Below, piece by piece: positions 56,424-64,000 of a DNA stretch of 64,000 nt. The position numbers and the translations under genes were made by a program. Numbering within the stretch: position 1 is the stretch's first letter; the number at the start of each line of letters is the position of its first letter. This DNA is from Areca catechu (lineage: Eukaryota > Streptophyta > Magnoliopsida > Arecales > Arecaceae), in contig CM038052.1 of the NCBI GenBank assembly GCA_021397845.1, positions 36,998,449 to 37,062,448 on the forward strand, written 5' to 3'. A model generated the notes under the pieces. The model ran no database searches and was not told the DNA's origin. It saw nothing but the letters and a program-made list of their open reading frames with translations.

Positions 56424-56889
56424 ATAAGGGGAGAGGGCTGATTTTCTTGCTTGAAATCCTCCTTGGCCAACTTCCTTGAATTTGAACTTGGGATGGTGCC
56501 CTCTTGTGGTGAGGTGGCATGTGAGGTGGCATGTGGTCCCCTCTTGATGTGGCATGTGATCCCAAGTTGAGGTGGCGCAAGTGATGTGGCATGTGGTCCC
56601 CAATTGAGTTGGCTTTGGTCTTGATTTGGGGTATACATTATGAGTCTTCTTTAGGCTTGATGCTAGTTGACCCATTTGGATTGGACTAAGACTAGACCCG
56701 ACATGGACTCGACTTACATGATTATTTTGGACTCAAAAGAAAGATTACAGGACCCAACATGGACTCGACTTACATGATTCTTTTGGACTCAAAATAAAGA
56801 AAGGTTACCGGACTCTCTAGTCCAACCATAAAGATTCGAAATGGGCTTGAATTGGCTGGAGTCTCTTTCTGATTCTGGTGCCCACACTA
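56424..56889 (-). repeat. Chromo-2 3' LTR, proximal part
   Basis: Minus strand begins TAGTGTGGGCACCAGAATC, a diverged form of the TGGTGCGGGCACCAGACTC start of the other chromoviruses, directly after the purine tract. Confidence 0.8.
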
Positions 56890-56954
56890 ATTCTCCTCGG
56901 GTGGGAGGAACTCGACCCTGTCGAGTGATAAGTTTCTAATATATCCGGGTCGAT

Positions 56955-59900
56955 TTATTGTAGGTCCTCTTTGGTGATCCAGGAATCTTCAGATTCAGGA
57001 CGTCCTTGCCATCGAACCAGATAGCGTTGGTAGCCCTTATTTCTAGTAGTGATGATCTGGTCATTCAAGATCCTTTCAATTCTTTCCTTTCGCTCAAGAA
57101 TATTTGGTGGTGGACACTCAATTGGCATTTCACTCTCAAGAGAAGTGTTAGGACCAAAAGGTTCATCCGGTATCAATGCAGGTTCCTTGTATTCTTTCAT
57201 ATCGGAAACATTAAATGTAGAACTAATGCCATAACTAGGTGGTAAGTCTACTACATAAGCATTAGGTCCAATTTTCTTTATTATTTTGAAGGGTCCGGCT
57301 CCCCGGGCATGGAGTTTCTTCATAGTTCCCAGAGGAAACCTTTCTGGTTTAAGCCTAATCATTACAGAGTCTCCTTCATTAAATTTCTTTAATCATTTAT
57401 GTGAATTAGCCATATGCCTATAGAGTTCATTGCTTGTTTGAATCTTCTGACTAATCTCCTTGTGCAAATCCTTAACATGCTGTGCATATGACTTAGCAGA
57501 CTCAGATATTCGTGTATGTACTGGTAATGGAATTAGGTCTAAAGGTTTCCTAGGTCTGTATCCATGGACCACTTCGAATGGACTTTTTCCAATAGACCTA
57601 TTAATCGAACTGTTGTAGGCAAATTCAGTATGAGGAAGTAGTAAGTCCCAGTTTCCTAGGTTGTCGCTGACTAAACATCTTAAGAGATTTCCTAAGCTTC
57701 GGTTTACTACTTCAGTTTGGCCATCGGTTTGAGGATGATAGGCCGTAGAGAATTTCAGCTTAGTACCTAACATGTGCCAGAGGGTTTTCCAGAAGTAGCT
57801 AGTGAACTTGACATCTCTATCTGACACAATGGTCTTGGGTAAACCATGAAGCTTAACCACCTGATCTAAGAAAAGCTTGGCCACTTTCGAAGCGTCTAAA
57901 GTTTGAGAACACGGGATGAAGTGCGCCATTTTGGAGAAACGATCGACAACCACAAAAACAGAGTCATGTTTCCTAGAAGTTTTAGGTAGACCTACCACAA
58001 AATCCATACTGATATCTTGCCATGGACCATCAGGGACAGGTAAGGGCGTGTACAGACCGATGTTCTGTCTTTGCTATTTTGCAACAGCACAGGTCTGACA
58101 CTGAGCTACGATCTGGGCAACGTTCTTTTTAAGACCAGGCCAAAAAAATTGTTCTTCCATTACTAGGATGGTTTTGTTCCTGCCAAAATGTCCTGCTAAA
58201 CCTCCAGCATGGACTTCCCAAATCAGAAATTCCATAACAGAGGTCTTGGGAATACACAACTAATTTCCTTTGAAAAGGTATCCATCTAACAGTGTATAAT
58301 CACTAGGCTCACTAGATGGTCTTTGTTGGAGGGATTGATAGATGTGACCAAAATCAGGACATATGGGATATTCATCTTTCAATCTATCGAACCCTACTAC
58401 TTCAGTGCTCACAGAGGTTAACAACATAGAATGGCGGCTCAATGCATCAGCAACCCTATTTTCAGTACCGGCATGATGTTTCAAAACGAACGTGTAAGCT
58501 TGTATGAATTCTACCCATTTTCCGTGCCTAGGGTTTAATTTCTTTTGAGAACTAAGGAACCTAAGAGCTTCGTGATCAGAGAACAGGACAAACTCATGGG
58601 GTAGAAGATAATGCCTCCAAAATCGTAGAGCTTGAACTACAGCATACAGTTCCTTATCATACGTGGAATACCTTAGTCTCGCCTCATTTAACTTTTCACT
58701 GAAGTATGCTACTGGGCGATTCTCTTGACTCAAAACACCTCCAATTCCGACCCCAGAAGCATCACAAGCAACCTCAAACACCTTGGTAAAATCGGGTAAC
58801 CTTAAGACAGGTGCTTGTGTCATTTTCTCCTTAATTGTTAGGAAGGCCTTACCTGCTGCTTTAGTCCACTTGAAATTTTCCTTCCTAATACAATCAGTGA
58901 TTGGAGCCACTATCGTACTGAACCCTCTAATGAATCTCCTATAGAAGGTGGCTAAACCGTGGAAACTACGGACATCATGGATATTCTTGGGTACAGGCCA
59001 CTCTACTATTGACTTAATTTTCGCAGGGTCAGCGGACACCTCTTCAGATGTGACTACGAATCCTAGAAAGATAACTCTATTTGTCAGGAAATCACACTTC
59101 TTGATATTGGCATAGAGACTATCTTTTCTCAGGACTTGACAAACTTGCTTCAGGTGGGTTAAGTGGTCTGCCTTTGTTTTGCTATATATAAGTATATCAT
59201 CAAAATAGACCACTACAAATCTTCTGATAAAAACCTTTAACACCTGATTCATTATTCTCATAAAAGTGCTGGGTGCATTGGACAGACCGAACGGCATGAC
59301 TAACCACTCATATAATCCATCTTTAGTCTTAAAAGCGGTCTTCCATTCGTCTCCAGGCCTAACCCTAACCTGGTGATAGCCACTTTTTAGGTCTATCTTG
59401 GAAAAAATTGTCGATCCAGCTATCATATCTAACATGTCGTCTAATCTTGGGATTGGGAATCTATACTTTACAGTGATCTTATTAATGGCACAGCTATCTA
59501 TACACATCCTCCAGGTGCCATCTTTTTTAGGGGTCAGCAGAGCAGGGACTGCACATGGACTTAAGCTTTCCTTAATAAACCCCTTCCTAAGAAGTTCACC
59601 TACTTGCCTTTGCAGTTCCTGGTGTTCAGTTGGGTTCATCCTATAGTGAGGCAAATTAGGTAAAGTCGCTCCAGGGATTAAATCTATTGCGTGTTGTATG
59701 TCTTTTAAAGGTGGGAGGTTATCGGGGAGATCTTCTGAAAACACATCCTCAAATTCTTTCAATAATTGGACCACCTCTTGAGGGTGTTCTACAGGGCTGT
59801 GGTCCTTAATTTCCTTAGCAGCTACTACCAAAATAGGTGCTCCTTCCATGATATCTTGCTCTAATTCATTTGCACCTATTAAATTTAATCCAGTCTTCTT

Positions 59901-60709
59901 ATCTTTCAAGCTGCTAGCTCCTCTCTTGACATTATCCTTAGGCTGGGTTGGATGAATGACAATTTTCTTGCCATTGAAATTGAAAGCACAGGAGTTTGAT
60001 CGACCAAAGATGGTCACATCATGATCAAACAGCCATGGCCTGCCTAAGATGATGCTACTTACCCCCATAGGAAGCACATCACACCAGATCTTTTCCTGAT
60101 AGGATTGAAGCTGGACTTGAACCTGACATCTTGACTTGATTGGTATAGAAGTGGAATCGATCCATGACACCTTATATGGATTATGATGTGGTACAACGGG
60201 TAATCCTAGACTTTTGGCTGCGTTAGTGGAAATGACGTTGACACAGCTTCCACTATCGATGACGATCTTACAGACCTTTTCTCCTATCCTAACAAATGTG
60301 TGTAGGATGCTAGTTCTACGCCAGTCTTCTTGCTCCTTGGTCTGTGTCATGATACGTCTCACAACTCCTAGCAAATCTGATGAGTCTATGTTCTCTTCAT
60401 CTCCTTCATACTCATCAGCCAAGCAATCCCCTCCTTCATAAACCTCCTCTTCATCATTCTCCAGGGGTTCTGATTCACCTTCTTCTGCCTCCCCTATATA
60501 TAAAGCTCTAGAGGGACATTGGCTCACGAAATGTCCTGGTTTACGACACTTATAGCAGACTCGCTCCCTCTCACCTCGAACTTCAGGGCTCTTTCCTTTG
60601 TCTTCTCTAGGAATTGGGGGAATGGCAGGGTTGTGCCTAGGGGTTGGATTCGAGCTGGATCTTGGTCTATTGGTTGTACCAGGGACTGAACTAGGCCTGC
60701 TAACAGGAG
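56955..60709 (-). pseudogene. Chromo-2 Gag-Pol with chromodomain (three in-frame stops)
   Basis: One continuous frame broken by stops at 58260-58262 (TAG), 58074-58076 (TAG) and in 57393-57395 (TGA, CGA-to-TGA type). Order: one zinc knuckle CYKCRKPGHFVSQC (60557-60516), acidic region, protease DSG (60257), RT with YFDD (59207-59196), RNase H (VACDASG near 58770), integrase zinc region (HAGGLAGH...CQTC), catalytic core with MDFVVGLP, SDRDVKF and GQTEVVN (all three acidic residues present), GPY/F module, and chromodomain (RYLVRWQGRP..EDSW). Gag start is missing: an ATG at 60770 lies in the inserted LTR stub and is not native. Probably dead, but only lightly damaged. Confidence 0.92.
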
Positions 60710-60804
60710 TGGTGCTGGCACCAGACTCATAAGAAGACTTCAGAGCTCCATTTGGATCTCTGATTGACATTGCCCGAGAAATTAGGATTTGTAATAAAGG
60801 TTGA
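60710..60804 (+). repeat. 95-bp LTR stub upstream of Chromo-3
   Basis: TGGTGCTGGCACCAGACTC... is the first 95 bp of a Chromo-3-type LTR with one difference seen. It ends GGTTGA exactly where the complete LTR starts. The bases before it are AGGAG (60705-60709). Confidence 0.88.
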
Positions 60805-62477
60805 TGGTGCGGGCACCAGACTCATAAGAAGACTTCAGAGCTCCATTTGGATCTCTGATTGACATTGCCCGAGAAATTAGGATTTGTAATAAAGGTTGAC
60901 CTGGTCAACCAGTTTATTTATTTTTATTTATTTCTTGAGTCACCATTTAAATTTTGTTGAGTCATGTTGACTCGGTGCAAGTCCCGATGTGGTTTCAATT
61001 TTATCCAAAATGGTGCCGCAATTGTCTTCCAATCAAATCAAGGTCCAAAATGGTGCCACATTTGTCTTCCAATCAAATCAAGGTCCAAGCAAGTGGAGGC
61101 TACACTCCAAGCCACACTCCGAGCACACGCCAGGGTCTAGGAGGTGCCACAGAGGCATCCCAGTGTCATGGTCCCCACATCCAAAGAAGAAAAAAATTAA
61201 ATTGGAAGCCAATTTAAAGGAGGCGCCCATACCTGCCAATTTTGTCTAAGCAAAGAAGGAAAGGGACTTCTCTTGGAGAAAAAATCAAAGAAGGACATCC
61301 AACCTACTCCTAATTGAAGTTCAAATCAAAATCAAAGAGCTTAACTTGGAGTGGAAGAAAAGAAGAAATGCCATAAGGAGAAGAGGACTCCAAATCCAAA
61401 TCCAACTCCAAAGAAGGCGCCATAAAAAAAAAAAAAAAAAATTCCAAAAAAATCCTTTATGGCCGTCCCAAATTTTTTTGAATTCTTGGTCGGCCAAGAG
61501 AGGAGGTTTTCTACCTAATCTAGAGGTTGGAGGAGTTTAGTCCCATATGGGAATTTGTACAAACTTGGAGAAAATTTTAGGTCTATATAATAGACCTCTC
61601 TTTGTAACTTTAGAAAATCAATGAAGAAAAATTATTTTTGCTATTCTCTTGTGTTGAGTAACCTAGGTTTCACTTCTTCCGCACTATTCTAAGTGTTGAG
61701 CTCCGTGAGGGGGTAATCCGGGTTCCATTGGAGCCTTGAGGAGGTGAGAGATCTCCATCTTTATCCAAAACCCAAGGTTAGCCACTTAAAAATCCAAAAC
61801 CCTAGCCGCCCTTCATTATTTTCAATCCATCGAACCCTAGCTCCTTCCATCTCCCACGGCCTCTCTCTCTCTACAAGTCTAGGCCATCCACCTTCATCCA
61901 GATCCAGTCCGGCTACTTCAGATCCAGAGCAAGTTCCAAGGAAAATCACATCAGCTTCCAGGAGAATCCAGTTTTCAGCAATTTCAATCTTCAAGTTCAT
62001 CAACCTGGTAAATTTTTCCCTTGACTCTCTGATTCCATCAATTATTTTTCTTCTCTTCCAGATCTTGAGTTCAGGAGAAGCCAACCCGCCAAGGACCAGT
62101 ATTGGAGGATCCATTGCGAAGATATCTGAATCCGAGGATCCAACAATCTGCTCGGGAGAGTTCTTCCACCAAAATCTGTGAAGATCATTGTCTGGTTAGG
62201 TAAACCATCTCTTCTCTTTATTTCTGTTCTATTGAAAGTTCGGAGCGAAACCCTAGGTCTGGGAGTTTCTCAACCCCCAGCGATCCGTTGCTTCTGAACT
62301 ACTCTGATAATTTAGTTTCCTTAAAATTGTGCTTTCAATTATCATATTAGTATCTTTCAATGTTAGGTTAACTTTTCTTTGATTTGAAGCCAATTTCAAC
62401 AAACATATAAAAACAACAAAAAAATTAGTTAATCTTAATTTACTTCCGCATCGCATCCCTTTATTTGTTCTGCATCA
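60805..62477 (+). repeat. Chromo-3 5' LTR (1673 bp)
   Basis: TGGTGCGGG...TTCTGCATCA. TATA box TATATAA at 61584-61590. Contains a 40-bp tandem duplication (61004-61043 and 61044-61083) that Chromo-1 lacks. Confidence 0.94.
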
Positions 62478-62481
62478 TTTT

Positions 62482-62494
62482 TGGTATCAGAGCC
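62482..62494 (+). promoter_or_regulatory. Chromo-3 primer binding site
   Basis: TGGTATCAGAGCC, four bases after the LTR. Confidence 0.93.
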
Positions 62495-63387
62495 CAGTCT
62501 AGGGTTTCTGATTTGCTTGCTTGCTTGTTTTGATTGTTTTCTCTTTTTATTTTGTCTGCTCGAAGTAGACTCCCCAGGACGTCCGGTCCTAGGAACTAAG
62601 CGAGGCGCAAGCCTCCTCCTCCCATTCCACGGGGTGTTCCTAGGGCGTGTAGGGGATCCATTGGGTTATAACTTCATAGCAGGGATTATAAACGGGGAAG
62701 ACAATCTAGTTGTAGCCCGTAATTGCCCTGTTTTCTGAATTATTTCTCCCTTCATAAAACTCTGAATTGTATGATTTTTGCTTATTTGAAACCAGTATAA
62801 TTGAACCTATTTTTCATAATTTTTCTGTGATTTATTGGTTTCGGTAAAAATTCTGAGTATTAAAATACAACAACTCTGTTTTTTGTGTTCTGCAATTCAA
62901 TTCTTTTTGGAGTGATCATCTCATAATTTACTTAAGGGCAATTGAGCATCTAAGATAAGGGGAGGAGTTGATTACCTCTCCTTAGCCCAAAACCACCATC
63001 CAATCATTCGAACCTGGACCTAATTTAAAATCAGTTAGACCTAATTTGCCCTAGTGGGCTAGGGACACCAATTGGTCGGGTCTAGGCTAGTGTTGAGTCA
63101 GTTTGCCGAGTTATTCTGTGTGTGCTTAGCACTCAGTGTCTAGAACGGTGGTTTAGGGATCCATTCCCGAAGGGCTTGTGTGCTGGTCCGCCTACCTGGC
63201 CAATCACTGATTGGTGTCAAGGATTGGCAATCAGGGACCTAACACTTCCCTTACACCTGCCTGGCTGAGTCCTGAGTTACTACAAGCTAGCTTGCCACTC
63301 TGATTGGGCATCTAGTTTGGACTCTAGGTCTAGTGATCCAGTAGTCGATTTAGTCTAGTCTCATTTTGTGTGCTTGCTTGAATCATC
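62495..63387 (+). other. Chromo-3 5' leader with three-way RNA block
   Basis: Outer stem 62586-62596 with 62636-62646 (11 pairs, one G-U). Inside are GAGGC-GCAA-GCCTC (62602-62615) and CCCAT-TCC-ACGGG (62621-62633, one mismatch). Same design in Chromo-1, NA-1 and NA-2. Confidence 0.78.
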
Positions 63388-64000
63388 ATGTCTACCAGAA
63401 ACGGAGTGCCATATCAACCTGGTCAAACCCAACCTGATTTAGAGGCCATGATCAGAACTCTTACTGAAAGTATGGCTAAAATGAATCAGGATATGACAAA
63501 CACTGTGGCCCAGTTTAGCGCACAAATTCATGAGGATCTTACCCAACTTAGGGACCGAGTCCAAGTACTTGAAGAACCTAGACATCGGAATTGGACTCCT
63601 GACCCCGATTTTAATGTGCCTCAACCTCACCCACATCAGGAGCCTAGAAGGCCTTTATATAGAGATCCTGAACCTAATCATAGGAGGCCTGACCCAGAGC
63701 CTGAAGATAGAGATGATAGGTTCATCAGGAACATCAAATTAGATGCACCCACTTTTGATGGTAGTCTGAACCCTAAGGTGTATTCTGATTGGGAGGGTGA
63801 GATGGACCAATACTTTGAGTGGTATGCTATGTCTGAGGAGAGGAAATATAAGTTTGCCAAGATGAAATTAGTGCGTCAAGCTAGGTTATACTGGGGGAAC
63901 ATTGAGCTAACCACTAGGAGACAGAATGTTGAGCCCATAACCACTTGGCAGGGTATGAAAGAAAAACTGAGAGATAAATACCTACCCATTTCATACCAGC
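63388..64000 (+). CDS. Chromo-3 Gag, N-terminal part (truncated by window edge)
   Basis: ATG 63388 (MSTRNGVPYQPG). 204 codons were read without a stop. N-terminal coiled-coil-like stretch (residues about 15-60), Pro/Arg-rich linker, then the Gag core from about residue 125 (LDAPTFDGSLNPKVYSDWEGEMDQYFEW...). Against Chromo-1 I see about four base differences in 613 bp. NA-2 Gag shares the first 80 residues closely and then diverges, which ties the non-autonomous elements to this family. The zinc knuckles and pol lie beyond the edge. Confidence 0.9.
   Translation, partial: MSTRNGVPYQPGQTQPDLEAMIRTLTESMAKMNQDMTNTVAQFSAQIHEDLTQLRDRVQVLEEPRHRNWTPDPDFNVPQPHPHQEPRRPLYRDPEPNHRRPDPEPEDRDDRFIRNIKLDAPTFDGSLNPKVYSDWEGEMDQYFEWYAMSEERKYKFAKMKLVRQARLYWGNIELTTRRQNVEPITTWQGMKEKLRDKYLPISYQ

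Larger units (their letters stand above)
54173..60709 (-). mobile_element. Chromo-2: Ty3/gypsy chromovirus, 3' part
   Basis: Minus strand: gag C-terminus, pol, chromodomain, purine tract (gaggagaat), 3' LTR from 56889. It inserted into the NA-3 tail at 54172. Its gag is cut at 60709 by the LTR stub and Chromo-3. 5' LTR and gag N-terminus lie right of the window. Confidence 0.88.
60805..64000 (+). mobile_element. Chromo-3: Ty3/gypsy chromovirus-type element, 5' portion
   Basis: LTR 60805-62477, primer site, 910-bp leader and gag open to the right edge. Nearly identical to Chromo-1 in inverted orientation. Inserted after GTTGA (60800-60804) inside another copy of its own LTR. Confidence 0.93.

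Noticed and set aside
60710..60770. ATG at 60770 as the start of Chromo-2 Gag-Pol
   Set aside because: The first 20 codons translate the inserted LTR stub; the homologous Gag sequence ends at 60709.

Overview
This is repeat DNA from a flowering plant nuclear genome: nested LTR retrotransposons on both strands, with no host gene, rRNA, tRNA or CRISPR array that I can support. The priming sites match the 3' end of plant initiator tRNA-Met (TGGTATCAGAGCC), and the element types (chromodomain Ty3/gypsy, Ty1/copia, and a Tat/Ogre-like group with an antisense ORF) are plant-specific. A large-genome monocot, perhaps a palm, is only a guess from general composition. Element names below are local labels.

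Layout. 1-5849: Chromo-1, minus strand, an open gag-pol reading frame (integrase lies off the left edge), leader, and 5' LTR. 5850-7001: 3' part of a Tat-like LTR, followed by AT-rich DNA to about 7620 and unassigned DNA to 8858. 8859-41575: Tat-1, a Tat-like element whose two LTRs now lie about 33 kb apart. Inside it are a dimeric minisatellite, a solo LTR (11344-12932, target duplication GGTGG), a copia LTR fragment (13043-13945), a 1.5-kb direct repeat (17113-19562), and a broken Copia-1 (19563 to about 39800). Copia-1 is in turn split by two non-autonomous chromoviruses: NA-1 (20892-28122, duplication TATAT) and NA-2 (30777-37906, duplication TGGAG).

41934-46397: Tat-2, minus strand, an LTR plus a spliced antisense gene in decay. 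From 46398: NA-3, an old relative of NA-1/NA-2, carrying the small element Dwarf-1 (50388-53336, duplication ACCAG). From 54173 to about 60709: Chromo-2, minus strand, a gag-pol frame with three in-frame stops. Its 3' LTR is split by solo LTR-2 (54968-56423, duplication ATAAG). From 60710: a 95-bp LTR stub followed by Chromo-3, plus strand, nearly identical to Chromo-1 in inverted orientation, running off the right edge.

How the parts relate. Chromo-1/Chromo-3 look like the autonomous form of a chromovirus family. NA-1, NA-2 and the older NA-3 share its priming site and leader. They lack protease, reverse transcriptase and RNase H. They carry Gag fused in frame, through a new spacer, to a short piece of integrase, and NA-1 and NA-2 keep a separate open chromodomain reading frame (in NA-3 only degenerate remnants of that region are visible). 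They would need enzymes in trans. This parasite/host pair, its shared structured leader, and a four-hairpin array in the copia leader are the most interesting content.
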